A DNA stretch of 64,000 nt from Methanobacterium sp. UBA44 (GCA_002494885.1 DACV01000007.1:432001-496000); one strand, 5' to 3'; counted from the first letter of the stretch, positions 1 through 8,372 are shown. Made by a program: numbers and translations. The notes: generated by a model from the sequence alone, not told the origin.

Positions 1-1
1 T

Positions 2-784
2 GAAATAAAACCAAAAACAGCTCTTAAAATCTTTGTTTCAGGGAGCTTTTTAAATGAAGATGAATTACCTAAAAAAGCACGTGATGAAATTTTAAAGACA
101 CTGAATAACGAAGAAAACATTGAGGAAGTTGTGGTAGAATCTCGTCCAGAATTTGTTAGTGAAGAAGTTCTTCAAGAATGTTGCAATCTTTTGCATGATA
201 AAATATTTGAGGTAAGTATTGGGCTTGAAAGTAGTAGCGATTACATCAAAAAATATAAAATTAATAAGGGATTTTTAAATGAGGACTTTGAAAGAGCTAT
301 TAACACAATTAAAAGTTTAAAGTCAGATTATAAAATCACATCCAAAGCTTATCTATTTGTTAAACCAATTTTAACCTCTGAAAAAGAAGCTATTGAAGAT
401 GCAGTCGCTTCTGCCAGATATGCTGAAAAAGCTGGAGTTGACAGAATATCCTTCTGTCCTGCAACCATCCATAAAGGAACTCTAATGGAACTTTTATGGC
501 GCAGAGGTTCCTACAAACCACCATGGATATGGAGTATACTTGAAATTATAAAAAGAGTTAGAAATGAAGTTAAAATTCCCGTAATAATGGATACTTCAGG
601 TTTTGGGACTCGAAGGGGTCCTTTTAACTGTAAAAAATGCAATAAAAAATTTAAGAATTTGATTATTGATTCTAACCTTAGTCAGACAATTCCAGAAGAA
701 TTTAAGTGTGAATGCAAGAGAAACTGGATAGGGGATGTTGAATTCTCTGAAATCACCCGTTCAACTACCAATTTAATTAGATAA
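2..784 (+). CDS. Archaeosine-biosynthesis radical SAM protein (RaSEA-like), 3' part
   Basis: The reading frame is open from the left edge of the window, so the gene starts upstream and only the last 260 residues are visible. The stretches GLESSSDYIKKYKINKGF, EAIEDAVASARYAEKAGVDR and SFCPATIHKGTLMELLWRRG, then KPPWIWSI, resemble the C-terminal half of the TIGR01210 family. That family is the radical SAM partner of ArcS in making archaeosine at tRNA position 15. The CxxxCxxC iron-sulfur motif should lie upstream and cannot be checked. The tail has CKKCNKKF and CECKRNW cysteine pairs that could hold zinc. The GTG at 131 is internal and not the start. Confidence 0.72.
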   Translation, partial: EIKPKTALKIFVSGSFLNEDELPKKARDEILKTLNNEENIEEVVVESRPEFVSEEVLQECCNLLHDKIFEVSIGLESSSDYIKKYKINKGFLNEDFERAINTIKSLKSDYKITSKAYLFVKPILTSEKEAIEDAVASARYAEKAGVDRISFCPATIHKGTLMELLWRRGSYKPPWIWSILEIIKRVRNEVKIPVIMDTSGFGTRRGPFNCKKCNKKFKNLIIDSNLSQTIPEEFKCECKRNWIGDVEFSEITRSTTNLIR

Positions 785-817
785 AATAATATATTAAATA
801 AATGTAGAATATAGCTC

Positions 818-1957
818 TTAAATTCTATCTCCATAGTTTAATTCTTTAAATTTAATGGCAAATTCTGTTCCTTCATTTCTTTGAAGTTCAATATCACCAT
901 CTAACTGATTAACAAGTAAATTTACGAGCCGCAATCCTAAAGATTCAGTATTCTTAAAGTCTAAATCTTCTGGAAACCCAACGCCATTATCTTTCATTAC
1001 TAAATTAATATAACCATTCTCTAAATATAATGAAACCGATATTTTTGAATTATTTTTAAATTCTTCCTTATCCAATTGATAATTTTTATTATATGGAAAG
1101 GCATGTTTAATTGAATTAGTAATTAGTTCAGTCAAAATTAAACCACATGGAACAGAAGTTTCAATGTTCATAATTATATTATCACAGTTAATTTCATACT
1201 TTATTAAATTCTGATCAACTGCATATGTCTGGAACAAATTTACCATAATATTGGATAAATAGTTCCCAAAGTCAATTTTTTGGAGATTATTGGATTGATA
1301 AAGTTTTTCATGAATCATTGAGATAGATCTAACACGATTCTGGCTTTCTTTGAAAAATTCAATTGATTCTGGATCTTTGATATAAGGAATCTGAAGATTG
1401 AGAAGCGAACTGATGATCTGAAGGTTATTTTTTACGCGATGATGAACCTCTCTTATGAGTAGTTCTTTTTCTTTAATTAGTGTCAGAAGTTCTTTTGTAC
1501 GTTCCTGAACCTTAATTTCCAGATTATCTTTAGCATTAAGAAGAATTTTTTCTGCTCTTTTTTCTTCAGTAATATCTGAGGTTAAAGTTACATACAAATA
1601 CTTTGCAGGTGAAAATGCCGAAGTTAAGAAATAACTATCTATTAAAGATGAATATGTCTCATATTTTTTTATTTTCCCTGTTGAAACTATTTCATTAACT
1701 TCATCAATAAAAGACGATATGGCTCTGGGTCCATAAAGTTTGGTGATACTTTTACCTGTGAATTTTTTATTAAGGAACATTTTACTGGTTGAAGATGCAG
1801 GATTGGCATATTTAATAATTAAATCAACTACATTTCCGCTATTGTCATATATAATTCTGTAAACGGTTATTCCTTCCTGCATATTCTCAAATATAGTGTA
1901 ATATTCTCCACTTGTTAATGAGAATAATTCCAGTCCCTCATCCATCATGTTATCCAT
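818..1957 (-). CDS. Sensor histidine kinase, PAS + HisKA_2 + HATPase
   Basis: Cytoplasmic histidine kinase of 379 residues with no membrane segment. Residues about 15-135 look like a PAS sensor domain ending in DITEEKRAEK. A short coiled linker follows, then the HisKA_2 phosphoacceptor box REVHHRVKNN (about 170-180). The ATPase domain shows the N box ELITNSIKHAF, the G1 box DNGVGFPED and the G2 box SLGLRLVNLL. HisKA_2 kinases of this type are abundant in Methanobacterium and often act without a linked response regulator; none is adjacent here. The signal sensed cannot be told from the sequence. Confidence 0.9.
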   Translation of the reverse strand: MDNMMDEGLELFSLTSGEYYTIFENMQEGITVYRIIYDNSGNVVDLIIKYANPASSTSKMFLNKKFTGKSITKLYGPRAISSFIDEVNEIVSTGKIKKYETYSSLIDSYFLTSAFSPAKYLYVTLTSDITEEKRAEKILLNAKDNLEIKVQERTKELLTLIKEKELLIREVHHRVKNNLQIISSLLNLQIPYIKDPESIEFFKESQNRVRSISMIHEKLYQSNNLQKIDFGNYLSNIMVNLFQTYAVDQNLIKYEINCDNIIMNIETSVPCGLILTELITNSIKHAFPYNKNYQLDKEEFKNNSKISVSLYLENGYINLVMKDNGVGFPEDLDFKNTESLGLRLVNLLVNQLDGDIELQRNEGTEFAIKFKELNYGDRI

Positions 1958-2291
1958 TACTAACTCTTAAAATTATAAATAATTTTCGTTTTATAACACA
2001 ATTAAAATTTTTCAGCTTATTAAGTTAACAATTAACGTATATATCTTTATTAATAACTCATATTTATTTTTTTGTTTTAAATTTATAAATATTACAAAAT
2101 ATAGGAAATAAATAGATTTTAATAGCTAAATTAAATTTTTTATTAATAATTCTGATAATAAGGAATACTCCAGAGCATGTTTTGACCATATATACATTCA
2201 TGATGTAAACAAAAATCAGCAATGATTCATTGAATTTTGTGAAAGAGAGATTTTACCTGAATTTAGAGAATAATTGGAATTTTTTAATAGT
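1958..2291. other. AT-rich intergenic region, no gene seen
   Basis: No supported reading frame, RNA gene or repeat was found. It should hold the promoter of the histidine kinase on the minus strand and the 3' flank of the decarboxylase remnant. Confidence 0.5.
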
Positions 2292-2640
2292 TCATCGCAT
2301 AGGCAGGCGTTTATTTGCCTCGCTCACCTTATTACCCCACACCAGGTTCATCACTGGTATCATCATGATCAATCTGACATTCAATTAAGACTGGTCCTTC
2401 TTTATGGTCTATAGCCATTTTAATTGCTTTAGATAATTCCCCACTAGTTTTTACAGTAAAACCAACCCATATCCCTCATCTGCATTAAAAACATCCATTA
2501 ATCCAGAATAGTTCCAATTTTTTAGATTCTTATCGAAAAATTGAAATGTACATAATTTCCTGACAACCATCACTGCTCACTTCTCCCCAGTAAACTCCAA
2601 TGAATTGAGGATGATTTTCAGGGCAAAAAACTCTGATATA
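2292..2640 (-). pseudogene. Remnant of a thiamine-diphosphate alpha-keto-acid decarboxylase
   Basis: Minus-strand translation gives two recognisable pieces of a pyruvate/indolepyruvate decarboxylase. One is the central-domain motif PQFIGVYWGEVSSDGCQEI. The other is the C-terminal stretch NLKNWNYSGLMDVFNADEGYG followed by SGELSKAIKMAIDHKEGP and VLIECQIDHDD. In intact enzymes these are separated by a few hundred residues, so a large internal deletion has occurred. The pieces are also in different frames. A further frame change near 2335 is needed to reach the natural end (WGNKVSEANKRLPMR, stop). No start codon or N-terminal half remains. Non-functional. Confidence 0.75.
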
Positions 2641-2806
2641 TTTATTAAAATAATTAATACTTTTTAACAAATAAATATGATAATAAATTAAAAATTACTT
2701 AAAAAGAGATTACTTAGAAACAGCTTAAAATTTGTATTTAATGATAAAATCAACTTAAAAAAGAAATTAAAGGATAATTATAGTCCTTTAATTAAGAATT
2801 TGAATA

Positions 2807-4237
2807 CTATTTTCCGGGTATTGTATCGATTTTTAGAGGTTTATCCTTAATATAATTTCTTTTAAGACCTTTAGTATATCTGTTTGCCCAGAAATAAGCA
2901 TTTGCACCTCCACATATATTTCCTACTACCAATCCCCACCAGACACCATAAGTGCCCAATCCAAGAGTGAAGGCGAATAAATAGGCAAATACCAGAACAA
3001 ATGCTACCTGTCTAATTATAGTAAGAACTAATGCAGTTATTCCCTTTCCAACTCCTTGGAATATTGAACTGGCTGAAATTCCAACAGGCACTATAATCAA
3101 GAACGGATACATCGTCTGCAAGAAAGCAGCGATTGAAGGCGCCATAGAAGCACTTTGAGAGGAATAAGAGAAAATTCCAGCTATATTATTGGCAAATATG
3201 TACATAATAGCCCCTGTAATGACCGCAATCATTAAACCTAATTTAGCAGAGTAATTTAGCGCAACAGAAAGATTTTTATAATTCTTAGCACCATATGCTG
3301 CCCCAGCTACAGTTATTGATGCAGTACCAATTCCTATGGAAATAATCATGGCCATCATCACAATTCTCCATCCCGCAGTGTAGACAGCTACAGCTTCTGT
3401 TCCCCCCGTTATGACCAGCATAGCGTTTAAAACTATACCTAAAGTGGACATAACAAATGATTCAGCGCTTGCAGGTAATCCAACAGCCAGTATATCCTTT
3501 ATTACTTTCCAGCTTGGTGTGAAGTCACTTCTGGAAAATGAAACATAAGTATCTCTTTTTAAAAGCAGCCAGTAGACCATTAAACCGGATGCAATACCTG
3601 AAGATAGTACTGTTGCCCATGCAGCTCCTGCAACACCCCATCCAAAGTAATAGATAAATATAGGGTCAAGGACTATATTTAAGACTGCAGTTGCTGCTAT
3701 TGCATACATGGGCCTTTTTACATCTCCTTCAGCCCTTAAAATTCCTGATGCAACACTGGAAAATATTAGAGAAACCAACCCTCCAAATACTACTTGACCA
3801 TACTGTGTTGCCAGCCCAACTGTTTCACCAGCACCCATGGCAGTAAGAATACCTGGAAGAAATATCAAAATCATTACTGTTAAAATAGCAGAAAGCCCAA
3901 TAGTAATGATAATTGAATGTATTGCCGCATTATCTGCACCTTTTTTATTCTTCGCACCTATACATCTTGCAATTAGAGAAGTTGCTCCAGCTCCAAGACC
4001 ATTACCAAGCCCTACAGCTATCATAAAGAGTGGTGTTATAAAACCTATTGCAGCAAGTGCATCTGGCCCAAGCCCAGCAACCCATATACTGTCCGCAAGA
4101 TTATAAGCCATCATTAGAAACATTGAGACTATCATGGGCACTGAAAGTGTACGTATTGCCTTTTTAGGATCACCTGTAATCATGGAGATACGTTTATCTA
4201 TATCTCCTTTAGAATTTTGATTATTATTTGAACTCAT
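2807..4237 (-). CDS. MATE family multidrug/Na+ antiporter
   Basis: Integral membrane protein of 476 residues with about twelve hydrophobic segments in two MatE halves (roughly 30-215 and 250-450), the normal length for the family. MATE proteins export drugs or toxic metabolites in exchange for Na+ or H+. It begins with a hydrophilic N-terminus before SVPMIVSMFLMMAYNLADS, a typical MATE first helix. Its ATG shares one base with the stop codon of the upstream MarR gene (TAATG), so the two are co-transcribed and probably translationally coupled. This makes it the likely target of that regulator. The substrate is unknown. Confidence 0.92.
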   Translation of the reverse strand: MSSNNNQNSKGDIDKRISMITGDPKKAIRTLSVPMIVSMFLMMAYNLADSIWVAGLGPDALAAIGFITPLFMIAVGLGNGLGAGATSLIARCIGAKNKKGADNAAIHSIIITIGLSAILTVMILIFLPGILTAMGAGETVGLATQYGQVVFGGLVSLIFSSVASGILRAEGDVKRPMYAIAATAVLNIVLDPIFIYYFGWGVAGAAWATVLSSGIASGLMVYWLLLKRDTYVSFSRSDFTPSWKVIKDILAVGLPASAESFVMSTLGIVLNAMLVITGGTEAVAVYTAGWRIVMMAMIISIGIGTASITVAGAAYGAKNYKNLSVALNYSAKLGLMIAVITGAIMYIFANNIAGIFSYSSQSASMAPSIAAFLQTMYPFLIIVPVGISASSIFQGVGKGITALVLTIIRQVAFVLVFAYLFAFTLGLGTYGVWWGLVVGNICGGANAYFWANRYTKGLKRNYIKDKPLKIDTIPGK

Positions 4238-4713
4238 TATTTTTCTCCATTTTTGTCAACTTTTTCCAGGCAATTTAGTGCCATTTTTTTTAAAATATTA
4301 TATATTTGATTATATTCATCTTCAGGAATCTGGGAACGCATTGAACCTTCCCATTCCATATCAATATTCATTATTTTGGGAACTGTACTTTTTCCTTTAC
4401 TGGTTAGATATATAAGGTGTCTTCTACGGTTTTCAGGGTCAATTTCCCTGAAAAGATATTTGTTATCTTCTAATCTCCTTAATGCCCGAGCAACTGTTCC
4501 CTTATCTATGTGAAAATGGGATGCCAGATCATCTTGAGTAATACCTTCTTCGCGTGAAAGCACCATAAGAAACGGTATCTGGCCCGCATTAATATCCATA
4601 TCTTTTATTTTATCATTTATGAATATCATACGTGTACGATGGATCATTGATGCTATTAAACCCAGAGAAATCTCTGAATCATCGCTTTCCAGTAATTTTT
4701 TTGCATTATACAC
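4237..4713 (-). CDS. MarR family transcriptional regulator
   Basis: Protein of 158 residues with a winged helix-turn-helix (about 55-115: TQDDLASHFHIDKGTVARAL, then RRLEDNKYLFRE, then the wing DPENRRRHLIYLTSKGK). Terminal helices form the usual dimer interface. MarR proteins repress a neighbouring efflux gene until a small ligand binds. Here the MATE transporter starts on the last base of this stop codon. Candidate operator sequences lie 190-230 bp upstream around a palindrome at 4921-4933. Confidence 0.93.
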   Translation of the reverse strand: MYNAKKLLESDDSEISLGLIASMIHRTRMIFINDKIKDMDINAGQIPFLMVLSREEGITQDDLASHFHIDKGTVARALRRLEDNKYLFREIDPENRRRHLIYLTSKGKSTVPKIMNIDMEWEGSMRSQIPEDEYNQIYNILKKMALNCLEKVDKNGEK

Positions 4714-4882
4714 GATAATTACTCCTTAATAGATTTTTTTTTAAATTTAAGCACACTGTTAAACTTTTAGTATAATTTAAGATATTATTTTTAGAAAATA
4801 GAACTATTAATTGTGAAAGATAATATTTTGGCGCTTTAAATTTTTGAAAAAAAATTTCAATTTGTAATATTAAATTGTATAA

Positions 4883-4944
4883 TACTAGTATATAAGCGTT
4901 GCCAATGCAACAATTGTAATGACAATAATTGTCAATGCAACAAT
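4883..4944 (-). promoter_or_regulatory. Promoter and candidate operator of the marR-MATE operon
   Basis: On the minus strand a TATA-like element CTTATATA (4890-4898) lies upstream of marR. Just upstream of it is a perfect 13-bp palindrome GACAATAATTGTC (4921-4933), flanked by two direct copies of CAATGCAACAAT (4903-4914 and 4933-4944). Such a symmetric site next to the TATA box fits MarR autoregulation. Binding is inferred. Confidence 0.5.
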
Positions 4945-4981
4945 ACATATTAAAAATAAAAAATTAGAAAAAAAGACGCTT

Positions 4982-5599
4982 TTAAACTATATAAGGTACG
5001 AACATCTTTGTTTTCTTTCTATATTCTTCATATTCTGCACCAAATTCATTTTCCATGTCTTTTTCTTCTTTCTTTGCAAGTCCATAATAGAGGGGGGGGA
5101 GCAACATGTAAAGAACAATTAAAGGTATTGTAACCCATTCAAACATTATTCCAAGGGTTATAAGGAAGAAACCCGTGTATTGGGGGTGACATATGTATTT
5201 GTAAATACCATCTGTAACCAGTTTTCCTTCACCAGTTTCTTTGATCCAGTAATTTTTATGGATCTTATTCCATCCAACCAGAACAAGTGCAACACCACTT
5301 AAAGATATTAAGACCCCGATCCATGTTCCGAGATCTCCTATATAACTTCCAAGAGTATGACCTCAAAATACGCCTTCAGGTAACCAGATACCGAATGCCC
5401 AGCCCAAGGCAAACATACTAAACGGTACACCAAACATTTCAATTGCAAAAGCCACTATAAATGCCAGATAAATACCTGTAGGCTTTACACGACTCTTTTT
5501 ATAAAACGGTACAAACAAAAGGAATACAGCATAAATTGCTATCCAAACTAATACTGCCCACCAGTTTCCAAAGTGGGTCCAAATATTTTCTTCTAACAC
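4982..5599 (-). pseudogene. Isoprenylcysteine-methyltransferase-like membrane protein, interrupted by TGA
   Basis: The frame starting at 5599 encodes 78 residues and then hits a TGA (5363-5365). Without any frame change it continues for 126 further residues to a TAA at 4982. The second half carries the ICMT-type signature HPQYTGFFLITLGIMFEW and ends EFGAEYEEYRKKTKMFVPYI. Intact, it would be about 205 residues with four to five membrane helices, the normal size of prokaryotic ICMT/PEMT-like methyltransferases. The TGA falls between GVF and GHTLGSYIG where Trp (TGG) is plausible, so this is a single nonsense change or a sequencing error. It lies 20 bp downstream of the tetR gene, so it is the likely regulated target. 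Confidence 0.75.
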
Positions 5600-5619
5600 T
5601 AAATATCACCAATTTTATT

Positions 5620-6261
5620 TTATTTTTTAGCTTGTTTATTTTCAAATGAGTGAATCATCATGTCCACAGCATAATTAATAAGCTCATCGTGGGTCAAATT
5701 GTTATTTTTCATGTGCAGTTCAACAGCAGGAGTTAAATTGAGAACATTCTGTATTGAAGCGGTCAAAACAAGGACAGATTTTACTGGATCTGCATCAGAT
5801 CTGATAGTTCCATCTTTTATTCCCATTTGGAAAGTTTTTCCAACTATAGCAAAACTTTCTGTCCTTATTTTTATTAATTCGTCAATTTCAGGAAAGTCTT
5901 CCTCGAAATGTACGCTATGAGAAAACCAGTTAGCATTATAATAACCAGGATATTCTTTATAAAATTTGGAAAACGCTTCTGCAAGCATTGTCATCTTTTC
6001 AATTCCTGTTTTACCTTTTTTGTAAGATTCATTGAACATTTTATTAAGTATCTTTGAGCCGCGAATTGCTATAGCCAGATATATCTCTTCCTTGTTTTTG
6101 AAATAGAGATATAATGTACTTCTGGCAAGCTCTGTACCTTCAGCTATATCAGCCATTGTAACATTTTCATAGCCATTTTTAAAGAATAAGTTTTCGGCAG
6201 TGTCCATTATTTGTTTACGCCTGATTTCTTTTTCTTTTTCTTTCCGATCTTTAATACTCAT
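5620..6261 (-). CDS. TetR/AcrR family transcriptional regulator
   Basis: Protein of 213 residues. The N-terminal HTH (about 15-60) reads IMDTAENLFFKNGYENVTM, then DIAEGTELARSTLYLYFKNK, a clear TetR_N domain. The C-terminal ligand domain is helical and not assignable to a substrate. It is transcribed into the interrupted methyltransferase-like gene 20 bp downstream. Two TGAC-spacer-GTCA palindromes lie directly upstream of its start and probably serve as its operators. Confidence 0.93.
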   Translation of the reverse strand: MSIKDRKEKEKEIRRKQIMDTAENLFFKNGYENVTMADIAEGTELARSTLYLYFKNKEEIYLAIAIRGSKILNKMFNESYKKGKTGIEKMTMLAEAFSKFYKEYPGYYNANWFSHSVHFEEDFPEIDELIKIRTESFAIVGKTFQMGIKDGTIRSDADPVKSVLVLTASIQNVLNLTPAVELHMKNNNLTHDELINYAVDMMIHSFENKQAKK

Positions 6262-6273
6262 TTAAATTCCTCA

Positions 6274-6343
6274 ATGACTTTCGTCATAAATAAACACCCT
6301 GTTATAAAATGACATTGCGTCATTAAATTACAAAGTGTCATTC
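6274..6343 (-). promoter_or_regulatory. Candidate TetR operators upstream of tetR
   Basis: Two inverted repeats share the half-site ATGAC: ATGAC-TTTC-GTCAT at 6274-6287 and ATGAC-ATTGC-GTCAT at 6309-6323. A third half-site GTGTCATT lies near 6336-6343. The first site is only 12 bp from the ATG at 6261. Repeated symmetric sites directly before a tetR gene suggest autoregulation. Confidence 0.6.
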
Positions 6344-6448
6344 ATACTATATAAACTTTTGAATTTCAGTTGTAACAGGTAAAAAAAATTATTGATGCAA
6401 ATTTAATTAATGCATCAATTTGAGAAAAAAAAATTTTAAATTAAAAAA

Positions 6449-7027
6449 TTAGAATTCTTCGCATTTAATCTGGAAATATTTTGCAGGATGATCACATGAA
6501 GGGCATTCTTCTGGTGGTTCCATACCGGACTGTACGTATCCACATTTTCTGCAGACCCATTCAACTTCTTTATCTTTCTTGTAAACAGTTCCTGCTTCTA
6601 TTTCTTTCAAAATATCCTTAAATCTACCCTCATGGTGTTCTTCTACGTTTCCTATGGCTCTTAATCTTTTACCAATATCATTTAATCCTTCTTCTTCAGC
6701 TGTGTCTGCAAATTCAGGGTACATAACAGCGTATTCATGATTTTCCCCTGCAATTGTGGCTTTAAGGTTTTCAACAGTGGTTCCGAGAGTTGTTGGAGCA
6801 TCTGCTGTAACGATAATTTCTTCTGGTTGTCCTTCTTCTTTTAAGCTGTTAATCATCCGCATTGCCCATTTTGCATGTTCTCTTTCGTTTTCTGCTGTAT
6901 TTAAAAAGATTTCTGCAAGCTGTTCATATCCTTCCTTTTTTGCAACTTTTGCATAAAGGGTGTATCTATTTCTTGCCTGACTTTCTCCAATAAAAGCTTT
7001 TGCTAAATTTTCTAATGTTTTTTTCAT
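6449..7027 (-). CDS. rbr: Rubrerythrin
   Basis: Cytoplasmic non-haem iron peroxidase of 192 residues that reduces hydrogen peroxide in anaerobes. The N-terminal ferritin-like di-iron domain (1-140) shows the helix motifs GESQARNRYTLYA, ENEREHAKW, GENHEYAVMYPEFA and NVEEHHEGRF with the expected Glu/His ligands. The C-terminal rubredoxin domain has CRKCGYVQSG and CPSCDHPAKYF, giving the two CxxC knuckles. Length and order match classical rubrerythrins. It is the first member of an oxidative-stress group with peroxiredoxin, a Fur-like regulator and catalase. Confidence 0.97.
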   Translation of the reverse strand: MKKTLENLAKAFIGESQARNRYTLYAKVAKKEGYEQLAEIFLNTAENEREHAKWAMRMINSLKEEGQPEEIIVTADAPTTLGTTVENLKATIAGENHEYAVMYPEFADTAEEEGLNDIGKRLRAIGNVEEHHEGRFKDILKEIEAGTVYKKDKEVEWVCRKCGYVQSGMEPPEECPSCDHPAKYFQIKCEEF

Positions 7028-7089
7028 TTTTTTTATCCTCCATTTGGTACTTTATTTTATATTATTTATTTAAAAAAGGAAAAATCTAT

Positions 7090-7124
7090 GAAGAGTTATA
7101 TAAGGGTATTAAAACTCTTCTATA
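7090..7124 (-). promoter_or_regulatory. Rubrerythrin promoter with inverted repeat
   Basis: A perfect 8-bp inverted repeat GAAGAGTT (7090-7097) / AACTCTTC (7113-7120) surrounds a minus-strand TATA box, CTTATATAAC (7095-7104). The box lies about 70 bp before the rubrerythrin ATG. The arm is followed by TTCTATA (7118-7124), the half-site also seen in the catalase promoter. This suggests shared peroxide control, although the palindromes are not identical. Confidence 0.45.
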
Positions 7125-7127
7125 ATA

Positions 7128-7793
7128 TTATAATTTCTTATGGCAAAGCCACCAGTCATAACATTCAAATTCTCCTGCCTTTGCCTTTTCGAGCCGTTCT
7201 TTTGATGTTTTCACGTCTTTAGCTGGTGGAACTATTACTCGATCCTTTATTAGTTCATTATTTGGCCAATTAGCAGGCATGGCAACATTGTTTTTATCTG
7301 CAGTTTGCATACCTTTTACTATTCTTATAATTTCATCCATATTTCTACCTAATTCCTGTGGATAGTGAAGCATGATTCGTATTTTACCTTCTGCATCTAC
7401 AACAAAAACTGCTCTGACAGTATTTGTTCCTTTCCCCGGATGAATAAGGCCAAGTGTCTCTGCAACTGCTCCCGTATCTGCAATTATTGGGAATTGAATT
7501 TCAATATCCAGATTTTCCTTTATCCATTCTTCCCATTTTATATGTGCAAAGACCTGATCTACGCTTAATCCAATGAGTTCGCAGTTCATTTCTTTGAATT
7601 CATCATACCTTTTTTGAAAAGCATAGAATTCTGTGGTACAAACAGGCGTGAAATCTGCAGGATGGCTGAAAAGAACAAACCATTTCCCAGAAAGTTCCTG
7701 TGGGAGTTCTATCACCCCATGAGTAGTTTCTACTTTCATTTTAGGGAAATCATCTCCCAAAAGGGGTGTCCTTTTATTTTCTCTTTTATCCAT
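7128..7793 (-). CDS. Peroxiredoxin (Prx6/archaeal type)
   Basis: Thiol peroxidase of about 221 residues that reduces hydrogen peroxide and organic peroxides. The peroxidatic Cys sits in HPADFTPVCTTEFYAF. Two further Cys near the end (FECYDWWLCHKKL) match the archaeal decameric subfamily, in which C-terminal Cys take part in resolving. The ATG at 7793 is preferred over an upstream in-frame ATG at 7814 because GGAGG lies just before it. Its stop lies about 100 bp from the rubrerythrin start on the same strand. Confidence 0.95.
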   Translation of the reverse strand: MDKRENKRTPLLGDDFPKMKVETTHGVIELPQELSGKWFVLFSHPADFTPVCTTEFYAFQKRYDEFKEMNCELIGLSVDQVFAHIKWEEWIKENLDIEIQFPIIADTGAVAETLGLIHPGKGTNTVRAVFVVDAEGKIRIMLHYPQELGRNMDEIIRIVKGMQTADKNNVAMPANWPNNELIKDRVIVPPAKDVKTSKERLEKAKAGEFECYDWWLCHKKL

Positions 7794-7884
7794 AAATTTA
7801 CCTCCTATATTCAAATTTTCTTTTAAAAAATTTTTAATATATGATGAAAGATAAATTCTGTATAAATCTCTATTGCAGGTTTAA

Positions 7885-8271
7885 TTACTCAACAAAAACC
7901 ATTAATGTCTTAATTTTTATCCCTTCTTCTTCATTTATAATTCGTTCAATTTCAGCAAGATGTTTCTTAATTTCATCATTTTTAATGTCTCTTATCTTCC
8001 CATTGGGTTCAGCTAAATTCACATGAGGTTCAGAATTCATTTCATAATGAATTTCGCCCTTATAATGGAAACTTCTTATAATATCCAATTCAACCAGTAG
8101 TTTTAGATTTTCATACACAGTAGACTTGCTTACATTGGGATGTGTAGCTTTAATAGCTTTATAAACATCGTTAAATGAAGGATGAGACTTCTCTAATTCC
8201 TTTAGCTTTTTAATTAATTCCAGCCTTTGAGGAGTGATTTTAATTCCATATTCCCGAAACTTCTCTTCCAT
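7885..8271 (-). CDS. Fur/PerR-family regulator lacking the usual Cys metal motifs
   Basis: Protein of 128 residues with a Fur-type winged helix: YGIKITPQRLELIKKL, SFNDVYKAIKATHPNVSKST, then VYENLKLLVELDIIR. In the metal-binding half the usual HHH..CxxCG stretch reads EPHVNLAEPNGKIRD. The structural zinc CxxC is absent and only some histidines remain (HYEMNSEPH). PerR proteins sense peroxide by iron-catalysed histidine oxidation. The gene is divergent from catalase and shares its 100-bp promoter, so it is the probable regulator of catalase and perhaps of the neighbouring peroxidases. Confidence 0.88.
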   Translation of the reverse strand: MEEKFREYGIKITPQRLELIKKLKELEKSHPSFNDVYKAIKATHPNVSKSTVYENLKLLVELDIIRSFHYKGEIHYEMNSEPHVNLAEPNGKIRDIKNDEIKKHLAEIERIINEEEGIKIKTLMVFVE

Positions 8272-8318
8272 AGTTATAGTTAATTGTTCTTTTGAAATAA
8301 AAATGTATCGAAGAAAGT

Positions 8319-8356
8319 CTTATATAGAACTTGATTCTATATAGAACTATCTATAG
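8319..8356 (+). promoter_or_regulatory. Catalase promoter with overlapping palindromic operator
   Basis: A TATA box CTTATATA (8319-8326) runs into the inverted repeat TATAGAA-CTTGA-TTCTATA (8323-8341). This overlaps a perfect 12-bp palindrome TTCTATATAGAA (8335-8346), followed by another TATAGAA...CTATA pair. The sites overlap the TATA box and the expected start of transcription, so binding there would block initiation. The divergent Fur/PerR-like protein is the obvious candidate; this is inference. Confidence 0.65.
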
Positions 8357-8372
8357 GTGGAGAAGGATATTT

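Noticed and set aside
4706..4948. An 80-residue minus-strand frame upstream of marR
   Set aside because: It overlaps the marR start and promoter palindrome and has the composition of untranslated AT-rich DNA.
5363..5365. Selenocysteine or Trp reading of the TGA
   Set aside because: No SECIS-like element could be recognised and Methanobacterium-type organisms are not known to use Sec. The residue context suggests a plain nonsense change.
8331..8372. N-terminal extension of catalase from TTG at 8331
   Set aside because: It would place the start inside the palindromic operator and near the TATA box; the ATG at 8373 has a good ribosome site.
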